From: Sutcliffiella horikoshii
GTDB taxonomy: Bacteria > Bacillota > Bacilli > Bacillales > Bacillaceae_I
NCBI RefSeq assembly: GCF_002157855.1
Contig: NZ_CP020880.1
Coordinates: forward strand, 3,286,001-3,350,000
DNA length: 64,000 bases
Direction of reading: 5' to 3'
The notes below the pieces were generated by a model. It saw only the letters and a list, made by a program, of their open reading frames with translations. It did no database searches and was not told the DNA's origin. This document shows positions 8,302 through 16,732 of the stretch, in pieces (position 1 is the first letter of the stretch; each line of letters starts with the position of its first letter). A program made the position numbers and the translations under genes.

Positions 8302-8430
8302 GCTGTTGATTTCCGCAAATGGCTTCGCTTTCCGCGGGGCGACCTTGAGCCTCCTCACAACGCTTCAGGGGTCTCAACAATGTCGCTTCTTCCCCCGCAG
8401 GAGTCTTCGCCTTTTGCTCCAATCAACAGC
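8302..8430 (+). repeat. Palindromic repeat element, copy 2
   Basis: Perfect 10-bp terminal inverted repeat GCTGTTGATT (8302-8311) / AATCAACAGC (8421-8430). Inside lie CTTCGCTTTCCGCGGGG, TTGAGCCTCCTC, GGGGTCTCAA and CCCCGCAGGAGTC. The arm GCAAATGGC faces GCCTTTTGC (one mismatch). Sits between the convergent nadK and ytcJ. Confidence 0.9.
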
Positions 8431-8458
8431 TATAGATCATCATTCACTGTAGCTATTC

Positions 8459-10051
8459 TTAATCTCTTTCATACACTACCGTACCGTCGACGATTGTCTT
8501 TAGTACGTTTGTTTCTAGGATATCATCTTCTGTTGCTGTAAATAGGTCAGTGTCTAGTACTGTGAAGTCTGCGTAGTAACCTGTATCGATGACCCCTTGT
8601 TTATCCTCTTCGAAAATAGCTTGAGCACTACCTTTTGTGAACAGCCCGATTGCTTCATAAATGGAAAGACATTGTTCTGGTTGATAGACGATTTTATCCT
8701 CATCACCAGGGATTTGTCTTGTAACGGCAGCATGAATTCCTAAAATGGGGTCAACCGGCTCAATCGGAGCATCCGATCCTCCTGCACATATCAACCCTTC
8801 ATCGAGGAGGGTTTTCCAAGCATACGAATAGTTCAGTCTTTCTTCTCCAAGGCGTTCAATAATCCAAGGAAAGTCTGTTGCCACAAAACGCGGCTGGATA
8901 TCTAATATAAGTGGCAGTTTTTTGGCGCGATCAATAAGATCCTTGGTTAAAATTTGAGCGTGAATGAGCCTGTCTCTTTCCCCTTTTGGAGCAGGATGTT
9001 TTTCAAGGGCATCTAACATATATTCAAATGCACGATCACCTATTGTATGAACCGCAACCGTCATCCCATAGTCTCTTGCTTTTTTTACTAGACTGTCCAA
9101 TTGTTCTTGTGTATGAATGGCCACCCCGGATGTTTCAGGAGCATCATTATAAGGTCGGCTTAACAGAGCAGTTCTTCCTCCGAGTGCACCATCAGCAAAA
9201 ATCTTCATGGCGCCAAGGGTGATAAAGCCAGTTGTCTCCTTAAATGTATGTCCCTCTTCATGCATATCATCCACAACTTCATGATGTACCAGCAAATGCG
9301 CGCGATATTTTAACTTATCCCGTTCAATCACATTTTCAAATGCTCCAAATGTTTTCGTAAAACTGCCATAATAACTTAGGTCTTCACTATGACTTCCGAC
9401 CAACCCAAGGCGCAAGCAATCCTCAATAGAAGTTTTCAAAGCATTGTACAAGTAACTTTCACTCGCTTTTGGTATCTTCCTTTTTACTAATTCCTGCGCT
9501 TGGTCAAGTAAGAATCCAGTCGGTTCATCATCGATATCTTTTACAATAACGCCTCCTGGAGGGTTTTCTGTTTCTTTTGTAATACCGGCAAGTTCCAATG
9601 CTTTACTGTTGACCAGTACGGCATGGCGACAAACTCTTGACAGGATCATCGGATGATTTGATGTGATTTCATCAAGTTCTGTTCTATGGAATATCTTTCG
9701 ATCGACAAAATTATTTTCATTCCATCCCTCCCCGAAGATCCATTCTCCTTCAGGCGTTTCTTGAACTTTTCTCATCAATGCCTGTTTCACATCTTGGGGA
9801 GATGTAAAATTTGACAAGTCCAGTCGCAGCAGTTTCTCTCCATGTCCAATCAGGTGCATATGACTGTCTGTAAAGCCTGGATACATGACTGCCCCTTGTA
9901 AGTCTTGCTTCCGTGCATTGGGATATGTAAAGAAAAGGTCTTCTTGAAGTCCCATATCTTTAATGATTCCATCTTCCGTATAAACAGCTTCCACTGTTTC
10001 CGTTTCTGCTTTCATCGTATAAATCTTTCCGCCGTACCAAATTTCTCCCAT
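8459..10051 (-). CDS. ytcJ: Amidohydrolase-family metal hydrolase YtcJ
   Basis: 530 aa, amidohydrolase_3 type, cytoplasmic. The metal-binding HxH is 'GFTDSHMHLIGHG' (H64, H66); later signatures are 'MTVAVHTIGDRAFE' (metal His), 'LIHAQIL' and 'GGSDAPIEPVDP' (catalytic Asp region). The C-terminal 'DFTVLDTDL' strand belongs to the small composite beta domain of this superfamily. Substrate unknown; relatives act on N-substituted amides. The ATG follows AGAAGGAG. In B. subtilis ytcJ also lies between nadK2 and ytcI. The ytcI terminator precedes it, so it has its own promoter. Confidence 0.9.
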   Translation of the reverse strand: MGEIWYGGKIYTMKAETETVEAVYTEDGIIKDMGLQEDLFFTYPNARKQDLQGAVMYPGFTDSHMHLIGHGEKLLRLDLSNFTSPQDVKQALMRKVQETPEGEWIFGEGWNENNFVDRKIFHRTELDEITSNHPMILSRVCRHAVLVNSKALELAGITKETENPPGGVIVKDIDDEPTGFLLDQAQELVKRKIPKASESYLYNALKTSIEDCLRLGLVGSHSEDLSYYGSFTKTFGAFENVIERDKLKYRAHLLVHHEVVDDMHEEGHTFKETTGFITLGAMKIFADGALGGRTALLSRPYNDAPETSGVAIHTQEQLDSLVKKARDYGMTVAVHTIGDRAFEYMLDALEKHPAPKGERDRLIHAQILTKDLIDRAKKLPLILDIQPRFVATDFPWIIERLGEERLNYSYAWKTLLDEGLICAGGSDAPIEPVDPILGIHAAVTRQIPGDEDKIVYQPEQCLSIYEAIGLFTKGSAQAIFEEDKQGVIDTGYYADFTVLDTDLFTATEDDILETNVLKTIVDGTVVYERD

Positions 10052-10127
10052 GGTGATCTTTCTCCTTCTTTTTGTAAAATTACATTTAGATTATCATTTG
10101 TGCAGGCCAGGCACAAAAAAATCGCAT

Positions 10128-10180
10128 TAAAAAAGACAGTATAGGTGGGGTCAAGGAATCTGATCCCCACCCATACTGCC
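10128..10180 (-). terminator. Terminator after ytcI
   Basis: Long stem GGCAGTATGGGTGGGG / CCCCACCTATACTGTC (one G-T and a few wobble pairs) with TTTTTT on the reverse strand. Confidence 0.9.
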
Positions 10181-10203
10181 TTACCTTTGTAAATTTTTCT
10201 TTA

Positions 10204-11793
10204 TCAGGATTGTGCCGCTTGAGCCAATTCTTGTTGCCTTAGCTCTATTCTTCTTATTTTTCCAGAAGTAGTTTTCGGAAGCTCGGCAACATACTCGATT
10301 TTTCGAGGGTACTTATATGGGGCCGTCAATTCCTTAACATGCTCTTGAAGCATTTTAGTAACCTTATCTTCTTCCTGATCTACCCCGTCCTGTAACACAA
10401 CAAAGGCTTTAACGATGTTTCCTCTTATTTCATCAGGACTAGCCACCACGGCGCATTCACGTACCATCGGGTGCTTTACCAACGCATCTTCTACTTCAAA
10501 CGGTCCAATGGTGTAACCTGAGCTGATGATAATATCATCGCTTCTGCCTTCAAACCAAAAGTAACCGTCTTCGTCCTTTTTGGCTTTATCACCTGTAATA
10601 TAGTAGTCCCCTCTAAATTGTCTGGAAGTACGTTCAGGATCTTTGTAATAGTGTTTGAAAAGTGCCGGCGTTTCTACATGTACTGCGATGTCCCCGACTT
10701 CCCCCACTGCACATTCTTCAGCATCCTCATTGATGATTGTTACCCTATTGCCAGGTGTCGGTTTTCCCATGGAACCAGATTTAATTTCCATTCCTTTTAA
10801 TACTCCAAGTAACAGGGTGTTTTCCGTTTGACCATAGCCGTCTCGAACATCAACTTGGAAATGTTTCCGGAAGGTATCTATTACTTCACGATTTAATGGT
10901 TCCCCGGCTGATACTGCACTGTGAAGATGCGGTAGCTGATAAGCGTTCAAATTATCCACTTTCGCCATCAGACGATACTCTGTCGGTGTACAGCAGAGGA
11001 CGTTCACTTCATGTTTCTCAAGAAGTTTCAGGTATGTGTTAGGATCGAACTTGCCATGATAGACAAATCCTGTCGCCCCAGAACCGAGTGTCGATAAGAA
11101 CGGACTCCATATCCACTTCTGCCAACCAGGGCTTGCAGTTGCCCATACTACATCATTGTCTTCGATTCCTAGCCAGTTCTTGGAGGTCGTACGTAGATGC
11201 GCATAAGCCCATCCGTGAGTATGAACCACTCCTTTTGGATTGCCGGTTGTCCCTGATGTGTAGGATAGAAATGCCATGTCATCTTTTGAGGTGTTGGCAA
11301 AATCAAGTTGATCTGATTGTTTTTCCATCGCTTCGTGCAGGTTTGTCCAGCCCTTTTCTGCTAGTCCACCAACACTGAATCTTACCAGGTTGCCCACTTC
11401 CTCCAATTTATCTGCCTGTTCCACAAATGGTTGATATGTAATGATCCCTTTTACATCTCCGTGTTCAATTCGGTATGCAAGGTCTTTTTCTCTTAACATT
11501 TCAGAACATGGAATGACGACTATACCCGCTTTCAGTGCTCCAAGATACACCTGATAACTGTCAATCAGCCTTGGCATCATGACCAGGACCACATCTCCTT
11601 TTTGCAGCCCTTCCGAAAGTAAAGCGTTTCCAATTTTATTTGCAGCTTTCATTAATTGTTGATATGTTACTTGTTCTTTCTCCCCTTGCTCGCTTTCCCA
11701 AATAAGTGCGAGCCTTTCGCTGTCTTGTGCGTACTTTTCAACTTCTTCAACCAGATTGTACTTTTGCGGTGCTAAAAGTTCTTCTCTTTTCAT
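10204..11793 (-). CDS. ytcI: AMP-forming acyl-CoA synthetase YtcI
   Basis: 529 aa, ANL superfamily: makes acyl-CoA from a short or medium carboxylic acid, ATP and CoA. Motif A3 is 'LSYTSGTTGNPKGVVHTHG' (about 174-192), A5 'DGYGQTEN', A7 'YYITGDKAKKDEDGY', A8 'FEGRSDDIIISSGYTIGPFEVE', and the catalytic lysine sits in 'KTTSGKIRRIELR' near the C-terminus. This lysine context resembles that of AcsA, so AcuA-type acetylation is possible (inference). Relatives are named MbcS, a methylbutyryl-CoA synthetase feeding branched fatty acids; the substrate cannot be read from sequence. Start ATG after AAGGGG. Confidence 0.88.
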   Translation of the reverse strand: MKREELLAPQKYNLVEEVEKYAQDSERLALIWESEQGEKEQVTYQQLMKAANKIGNALLSEGLQKGDVVLVMMPRLIDSYQVYLGALKAGIVVIPCSEMLREKDLAYRIEHGDVKGIITYQPFVEQADKLEEVGNLVRFSVGGLAEKGWTNLHEAMEKQSDQLDFANTSKDDMAFLSYTSGTTGNPKGVVHTHGWAYAHLRTTSKNWLGIEDNDVVWATASPGWQKWIWSPFLSTLGSGATGFVYHGKFDPNTYLKLLEKHEVNVLCCTPTEYRLMAKVDNLNAYQLPHLHSAVSAGEPLNREVIDTFRKHFQVDVRDGYGQTENTLLLGVLKGMEIKSGSMGKPTPGNRVTIINEDAEECAVGEVGDIAVHVETPALFKHYYKDPERTSRQFRGDYYITGDKAKKDEDGYFWFEGRSDDIIISSGYTIGPFEVEDALVKHPMVRECAVVASPDEIRGNIVKAFVVLQDGVDQEEDKVTKMLQEHVKELTAPYKYPRKIEYVAELPKTTSGKIRRIELRQQELAQAAQS

Positions 11794-11884
11794 ATGAAGT
11801 CATCCCCTTTGTAATAGTACTATCTCTATATTACAAAATTTTTTAAATAATTTGAATTATTTTGCGGAAATTTATATAAAAATA

Positions 11885-11920
11885 AAACACCTTCCCAAAA
11901 GAAGGTGCCTCTAACAATAG
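11885..11920 (-). terminator. Terminator after the 31-aa ORF
   Basis: Reverse strand GGCACCTTC-loop-GAAGGTG followed by TTTTATTTTT, directly after the stop at 11921. Confidence 0.8.
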
Positions 11921-12016
11921 TTATTGCTCATTCGATTTAACCGCATGTTTTGGTTCGTTGCGGCGTTTTCTTCCTTGTTTCTTCTGTTGTTTTTCCACTT
12001 GATTTTGCTCCTTCAT
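11921..12016 (-). CDS. Small very basic 31-aa protein, unknown
   Basis: ATG at 12016, preceded by TTGGAGGTG 7 nt upstream, an excellent ribosome site, and ending in TAA just before a terminator. The peptide begins MKEQNQVEKQQKKQG and continues RKRRNEPKH; about a third of its residues are Lys or Arg and there is no hydrophobic segment. It lies downstream of sspA on the same strand, past a weaker stem-loop. The composition (Gln, Lys, Arg, Asn) is like small acid-soluble or nucleic-acid-binding spore peptides, so a spore role is a guess. I do not recognise the family. The ribosome site and terminator make it a likely real gene. Confidence 0.7.
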   Translation of the reverse strand: MKEQNQVEKQQKKQGRKRRNEPKHAVKSNEQ

Positions 12017-12040
12017 AAAAAAGCACCTCCAAGATTAGAA

Positions 12041-12068
12041 TAGAAGAAAGGTGGGGTTTCCCCCACCT
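12041..12068 (-). terminator. Terminator after sspA
   Basis: Perfect 8-bp stem AGGTGGGG / CCCCACCT with a 4-nt loop, then TTTCTTCT on the reverse strand. The weak tail may allow readthrough into the 31-aa ORF. Confidence 0.75.
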
Positions 12069-12085
12069 CGTAGCCATTTTATATA

Positions 12086-12289
12086 TTATTTTTGGTAACC
12101 GCCACTGAAGCTTTGTTCAGCCATTTGAACTAAGCGTTTAGTGATTTCTCCACCAACGGAACCGTTAGCGCGAGCAGTTGCATCAGGACCAAGTTGAACT
12201 CCGAATTCAGAAGCGATTTCGTATTTCATTTGGTCAAGAGCTTGTTGTACACCAGGTACAACTAGTTGGTTTGAACTGTTGTTTGCCAT
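12086..12289 (-). CDS. sspA: Small acid-soluble spore protein, alpha/beta type
   Basis: 67 aa. Coats and protects spore DNA and is degraded at germination by the protease GPR. The GPR cleavage region is '[19 protein letters not shown]' and the DNA-binding family block '[18 protein letters not shown]' follows. ATG after AAGGAGGTG. The position beside thiI matches B. subtilis sspA. A sigma-G promoter is visible upstream. Confidence 0.96.
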   Translation of the reverse strand: MANNSSNQLVVPGVQQALDQMKYEIASEFGVQLGPDATARANGSVGGEITKRLVQMAEQSFSGGYQK

Positions 12290-12312
12290 GTGTTTTCACC
12301 TCCTTGTGAATA

Positions 12313-12343
12313 TAGAATGTGTAAAAACACATGGCATCATTCA
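12313..12343 (-). promoter_or_regulatory. Sigma-G type promoter of sspA
   Basis: Reverse strand TGAATG (12338-12343), 18-bp spacer, CATTCTA (12313-12319), close to the forespore consensus TGAATA / CATACTA, about 25 nt before the sspA start. Confidence 0.7.
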
Positions 12344-12380
12344 TGTTTTAAATATGGTAATTCTTCACAGTATCCATCAG

Positions 12381-13589
12381 TTAAAATAAATCGTTGATGA
12401 CACTATCTTCTTCTTGCTTTTTCCCTGTTATTAGTAGCTTTTCAGTGCGATCGACTGCATCGTTCACCATCTTATCTATATCAAAAAAGCTTTCATAAAA
12501 ATTGATTTTTTCCTTTTTCGGCTTCGTTTTAGGTGCAGAAGGAGTGAAAATGGTACAACAGTCTTCATAAGGACGGTTGGAAATTTCCAACGTATCAATA
12601 TGTTTGGCAATATCCATAATTTCTATTTTGTCCATCGTAATGAGCGGACGAATGATCGGTGTGGAAGTAACCTCATTAATCGTTGACATGCTTTGCAAAG
12701 TCTGACTGGCCACTTGTCCCAAGCTTTCTCCAGTTATAATTGCAAGCCCTTGCTCTTTTTCACAAATTTTGTCGGCTATCTTCAGCATAAATCTTCTGGT
12801 GGATGTCATCGTATAGTTTTCAGGCACTTGCTTTTGAATCGCTACTTGGATATCTGTAAAGGGAACGATATGCAGATTAATGGAGTGTCCGAAATCTGTC
12901 AGTCTTTCTGTCAGTTCCACTACTTTCTGTTTCGCACGTTCACTAGTGTACGGAGGGCTGAAGAAGTGGACAACTTCTAATCTAATTCCACGTTTCATTG
13001 CCAAATATCCTGCTACAGGACTGTCAATCCCGCCAGATAGCATGAGCACACCCGTTCCACTTGTCCCAACCGGAAGACCTCCTGCGCCTGGAATATCCTT
13101 ACAAGTAATGTAGGTAGCATCCTCTCTCACTTCAACCCTGACATTAATATCAGGCTGTTTTACATTCACCGTTAAATCTTCGGTATTACGTAATAGATGC
13201 GATCCAATTGCATGGTTTAATCCATTGGTATCAAGTTCAAAGTTTTTATAAGCCCGCTTGGCCGTCACTTTAAACGTCTTTCCTTTGTAAGGTAGTGCCT
13301 CGAGAGCAAATAATGCTCCATTTTTCATTTCTTCTAACTCTGTTTTCGTTTTTACTGCAAGGCTGAACGAGTGGATGCCAAAAATGCTTTGAAGTCTATC
13401 CAAAATCTGTTCATGAGGCTCTCCATTTAATTTAATGAACATTCTATCTCTGCTTTTTTCAATAGCGACCTTTGGGAAGTCTTTAATTTTTTCTAAAATA
13501 TTGAAACTAAGACGTTGGACAAACTGCTTTCGGTTTCTCCCTTTAGTAGACAGTTCACCAAATCGGATTAATATGTGATCATAGTTCAT
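12381..13589 (-). CDS. thiI: tRNA 4-thiouridine synthase ThiI
   Basis: 402 aa. An N-terminal ferredoxin-like plus THUMP RNA-binding region (about 1-165) precedes a PP-loop ATP pyrophosphatase domain with 'LMLSGGIDSPVAGYLAMKRG' (about 183-202), then 'GESLGQVASQTLQSM'. It transfers sulfur to U8 of tRNA and to thiamine precursors. As in other bacilli there is no C-terminal rhodanese domain. It lies 6 nt downstream of the cysteine desulfurase NifZ, its known sulfur donor in B. subtilis, so they form an operon. Confidence 0.97.
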   Translation of the reverse strand: MNYDHILIRFGELSTKGRNRKQFVQRLSFNILEKIKDFPKVAIEKSRDRMFIKLNGEPHEQILDRLQSIFGIHSFSLAVKTKTELEEMKNGALFALEALPYKGKTFKVTAKRAYKNFELDTNGLNHAIGSHLLRNTEDLTVNVKQPDINVRVEVREDATYITCKDIPGAGGLPVGTSGTGVLMLSGGIDSPVAGYLAMKRGIRLEVVHFFSPPYTSERAKQKVVELTERLTDFGHSINLHIVPFTDIQVAIQKQVPENYTMTSTRRFMLKIADKICEKEQGLAIITGESLGQVASQTLQSMSTINEVTSTPIIRPLITMDKIEIMDIAKHIDTLEISNRPYEDCCTIFTPSAPKTKPKKEKINFYESFFDIDKMVNDAVDRTEKLLITGKKQEEDSVINDLF

Positions 13590-13595
13590 GTTCTT

Positions 13596-14732
13596 TTACC
13601 TCGTTACTTCTTTTATAGTGGTGATGGCTTGGATAAACTCTTGTAAAAATAATCGTATCTCTTCTTTTGTTGTACTGTATGTCATACTTATTCGGATGGC
13701 ACTTTCCGCCTGTGCCCTCGTCACTCCCATTGCCGTTAATGTCTTGCTGGGTGCTTTTCGCTTGGAAGAGCAGGCAGAGGTTGTAGAGACATAAATATTT
13801 TTTGTGCCTAATGCATGGACAAGAACTTCTGACTTTATGCCCGGAACGGAAAAATTGACAATATGCGGAGCGCTTTGATTTCTGTAAGAGTGGATAAAAA
13901 CTCCCTTTATCTGCTCCAACTCATCAAGAAGATAGTGCTTTAATTGAAGTAAATTAGATAAGTGATTTTCACTTTTCTCCAAGGTCATTCGGAGCGCTTT
14001 CGTCATGGAAACAATTCCCGCTACGTTCTCTGTTCCAGATCGTAACGTCCATTCCTGGTCTCCTCCGCTGAGTATTGGATGAAGTTTGACACCATTTTTT
14101 GCAATCAGGATCCCGTTTCCTTTTAATCCGTGAAACTTATGAGCCGAAAGAGAACAAAGGTCTATTGTGTCCATTCGTAATGGAACCTTGCCAATTCCTT
14201 GTATATGGTCAACATGAAAGCTTGCATTTAGGTGGTTCTTGAGCATTTCGCCGATTTCTTCTACAGGTTGGATTGCCCCGGTTTCATTATTTACATGAAT
14301 GATGGAAACCAACACCGTTTCTTTTGTCAACGCTTCTTCTACTTGTTTTTTCGTAATTCTTCCTTCCTTATTAACAGGAAGAACTGTCACTTCAAATCCT
14401 TCCTTTTCCAAATCCTTTATCGCATTCGTTACAGAAGGATGTTCAATAGAAGTTGTAATGATATGGTTGCCTATATTTTTTTTACTCAGAGCACATCCTT
14501 TTACTGCCAAGTTGTTACTTTCTGTTCCACCTGAAGTGAAAATGACTTCCTTATGATGGACATGCAGCAAGGATGCAATTGTCTCCCTTGAACGGTTAAG
14601 CAGCATTTCTGCCTCGCCGCCAAGCGAATGAAGCGAAGATGGGTTTCCAAAATATTCTGTGGACACCTTAAGAAAAGAATCCACCACTTCTTTATATGGT
14701 TTAGTTGTGGCGCTGTTGTCTAAATAAATCAT
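13596..14732 (-). CDS. nifZ: Cysteine desulfurase NifZ (ThiI partner)
   Basis: 378 aa, class V PLP aminotransferase fold. Takes sulfur from cysteine as a persulfide for ThiI. The PLP lysine is in 'LCSLSAHKFHGLKGNG' and the persulfide cysteine in the loop 'YVSTTSACSSKRKAPS'. An earlier in-frame ATG (14738) touches GGAGG directly; the ATG at 14732 is 6 nt from it and is preferred. The paralogue IscS-type enzymes share the fold, but pairing with thiI identifies it. Confidence 0.94.
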   Translation of the reverse strand: MIYLDNSATTKPYKEVVDSFLKVSTEYFGNPSSLHSLGGEAEMLLNRSRETIASLLHVHHKEVIFTSGGTESNNLAVKGCALSKKNIGNHIITTSIEHPSVTNAIKDLEKEGFEVTVLPVNKEGRITKKQVEEALTKETVLVSIIHVNNETGAIQPVEEIGEMLKNHLNASFHVDHIQGIGKVPLRMDTIDLCSLSAHKFHGLKGNGILIAKNGVKLHPILSGGDQEWTLRSGTENVAGIVSMTKALRMTLEKSENHLSNLLQLKHYLLDELEQIKGVFIHSYRNQSAPHIVNFSVPGIKSEVLVHALGTKNIYVSTTSACSSKRKAPSKTLTAMGVTRAQAESAIRISMTYSTTKEEIRLFLQEFIQAITTIKEVTR

Positions 14733-14901
14733 GGTCATCCTCCATAGTTCTGATGAGGAATTTATATCATCAATTAATATAGATAATATTTTCTTCTAAG
14801 CGAATATTAATGTTAGCACATTTTATAACCTTGGAAAAGAAATCCCGTCCTTTATATGACCATGAAAGAGGTATTTATTAGAAATATTACCTTTTCCCTT
14901 T

Positions 14902-14915
14902 CTATACATGTATAG
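14902..14915. promoter_or_regulatory. Perfect 14-bp palindrome between nifZ and brnQ
   Basis: CTATACATGTATAG is fully self-complementary and sits in the 312-bp divergent gap between nifZ and brnQ. Its regulator is unknown; it could also be chance in A/T-rich sequence. Confidence 0.35.
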
Positions 14916-14979
14916 ACATGTTACACTAATAATTGTTTTTCTAATATATTGAATTGTTGAACTTTTATGTTATTCGACA

Positions 14980-14994
14980 AATTTCATCAAAATT
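14980..14994 (+). promoter_or_regulatory. CodY-like box upstream of brnQ
   Basis: AATTTCATCAAAATT matches AATTTTCWGAAAATT at 12 of 15 positions, 50 nt before the brnQ start. CodY control of branched-chain amino acid carriers is known in bacilli. Confidence 0.4.
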
Positions 14995-15044
14995 ATGGTA
15001 GGATGAAAACGTATTCATTTCATTTTCTCATCAGGAGGATTTTC

Positions 15045-16379
15045 ATGCATAAAAAAATATATACAAATAAGGATATATTGGTATTGGGACTAATGTTGTT
15101 TGCCTTATTTTTAGGTGCCGGGAATATGATTTTCCCTCCATTACTTGGACAAGCAGCCGGTGATAACGTTGGAATATCTGTTATAGGTTTCTTGATTACA
15201 GGAGTTGGCCTTCCACTACTTGGAGTAATGGCCATTGCTTACACAGGTGGCGACCTTCAAACACTAGCTAATCGTGTACACCCAATTTTCGGAATTATTT
15301 TTACTATTATTATGTATTTAGCGATTGGGCCATTCTTTGGAATACCGCGTACAGGTACTGTAGCCTTTGAAATCGGTGCAACACCTTTCTTACCTGAATC
15401 CGTTAACCCACAAGGTTGGGCACTCTTTCTGTTTACTTTAGTATTCTTTGCTATTACGTATTATCTTGCATTAAATCCAGCAAAACTTGTTGATCGAATT
15501 GGGAAAATCCTGACCCCCCTTTTGTTACTTGTTATTGGCATTCTTGTTGTGAAGAGTATCGTCACTCCGATGGGTGCTATTGGTGCTCCAACCGAGCCTT
15601 ACCAAGAATCACCTTTCTTTAAGGGCTTCCTTGAAGGCTATCTGACAATGGACACCATTGCAGCTTTAGTTTTCGGAATTGTTGTAATATCTGCAATAAA
15701 GGATAAAGGTGTAACAGATAAAAAAACGATTACTTCTCTTTGTTTAAAAGCAGGATTTATTGCCGCAATAGGTCTTACTATCGTTTACGGTGGGTTATCT
15801 TACCTTGGCGCAACAAGTCTTGATGCAGTCGGAGCTGCAGGAAATGGTGGACAAATATTATCAGGCTCAGCCAATTATCTTTTTGGTTCTATCGGAGCTG
15901 TTATTTTAGGTCTTGCCATCACGTTTGCATGTTTGACGACATCTGTGGGACTTGTATCTGCCACAAGCAAATTCTTTTCTAAAATCATGCCATCTGTATC
16001 TTATAAGGTATTTGTTGCAATCTTATCCATCTTTAGTTTGGTTGTGTCTAATGCCGGGCTTGAGCAATTGATTACCATTTCTTTACCTATATTGATTATG
16101 ATTTATCCATTAGCAATTGTACTGATTGTCCTTTCGTTCTATCGTTGGAGAAATGAATCATTTGTATATGGGTTTGCCTTACTATTCACAGGCATTGTAA
16201 GTTTTGTGGATGGATTGGCTGTGGCTGAAATCAATATCACATTTCTACAGAATATCTTCAGCATACTTCCTTTCTATAATGAAGGTGTAGGTTGGTTGGT
16301 ACCGGCCGTGATTGGTGTGATTATCGGACTTGTCGTTGGGGCAGTAACAGCCAAGCAATCTAATGAAAGTATTGCTTAA
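15045..16379 (+). CDS. brnQ: Branched-chain amino acid carrier, BrnQ/BraB family
   Basis: 444 aa from the ATG at 15045, which follows CAGGAGGATTTTC; the frame is open 26 codons further up without a ribosome site. About 12 hydrophobic segments; the family start 'LVLGLMLFALFLGAGNMIFPPLLG' holds the conserved GAGN-IFPP. It imports Ile, Leu and Val with Na+ or H+. B. subtilis has braB at the equivalent place beside nifZ. A CodY-like box precedes it, and it ends at a strong bidirectional stem-loop. Confidence 0.95.
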   Translation: MHKKIYTNKDILVLGLMLFALFLGAGNMIFPPLLGQAAGDNVGISVIGFLITGVGLPLLGVMAIAYTGGDLQTLANRVHPIFGIIFTIIMYLAIGPFFGIPRTGTVAFEIGATPFLPESVNPQGWALFLFTLVFFAITYYLALNPAKLVDRIGKILTPLLLLVIGILVVKSIVTPMGAIGAPTEPYQESPFFKGFLEGYLTMDTIAALVFGIVVISAIKDKGVTDKKTITSLCLKAGFIAAIGLTIVYGGLSYLGATSLDAVGAAGNGGQILSGSANYLFGSIGAVILGLAITFACLTTSVGLVSATSKFFSKIMPSVSYKVFVAILSIFSLVVSNAGLEQLITISLPILIMIYPLAIVLIVLSFYRWRNESFVYGFALLFTGIVSFVDGLAVAEINITFLQNIFSILPFYNEGVGWLVPAVIGVIIGLVVGAVTAKQSNESIA

Positions 16380-16387
16380 TATCTATA

Positions 16388-16425
16388 AAGAAAAGGCTTG
16401 GATGTGAGTATCCAAGCCTTTTCTT
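16388..16425. terminator. Bidirectional terminator between brnQ and the ezrA operon
   Basis: Perfect 16-bp stem AAGAAAAGGCTTGGAT / ATCCAAGCCTTTTCTT with A and T runs on both flanks; it overlaps the stop codon of the reverse-strand small gene. Confidence 0.9.
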
Positions 16426-16729
16426 ATGGTTTGTTTTTTTCTAGAAGGGAAAGCAATTGGTCGATGCCAATGCGCTCATCCTCAATGTTCCACTCTTTGA
16501 CCATTTGTTGAGTGAGCCCGTCTTGATGAAACTGTGGGATCATAATTTTCTCTTCCCTTACTTGGTCTACAGTAGGAAGAGCGTCTGTTTCTTCTTCCTG
16601 GGAAGGGAAAGAGATTGCAGGTTGTGCAGTCTCTTCTTTCTTTTCCTGAAAAGATGCGTAAAAACTGTACCATATAAAGGTCCCGCTGATGAGCAGGATG
16701 GCTACAAGGAAAGTTTGCGCGTACTTCAC
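16424..16729 (-). CDS. Small single-pass membrane protein after ezrA, unknown
   Basis: 101 aa. Residues 5-27 are a hydrophobic helix (FLVAILLISGTFIWYSFY) with a short positive N-terminus, followed by an acidic, Gln/Glu-rich region (28-60) and a small C-terminal part with 'VKEWNIEDERIGIDQLLSLLEKN'. It begins 3 nt after the ezrA stop and ends in a terminator, so it is the last gene of the ezrA operon. I do not recognise a family. Co-transcription with ezrA suggests an envelope or division link (inference). Confidence 0.7.
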   Translation of the reverse strand: MKYAQTFLVAILLISGTFIWYSFYASFQEKKEETAQPAISFPSQEEETDALPTVDQVREEKIMIPQFHQDGLTQQMVKEWNIEDERIGIDQLLSLLEKNKP

Positions 16730-16732
16730 TTG

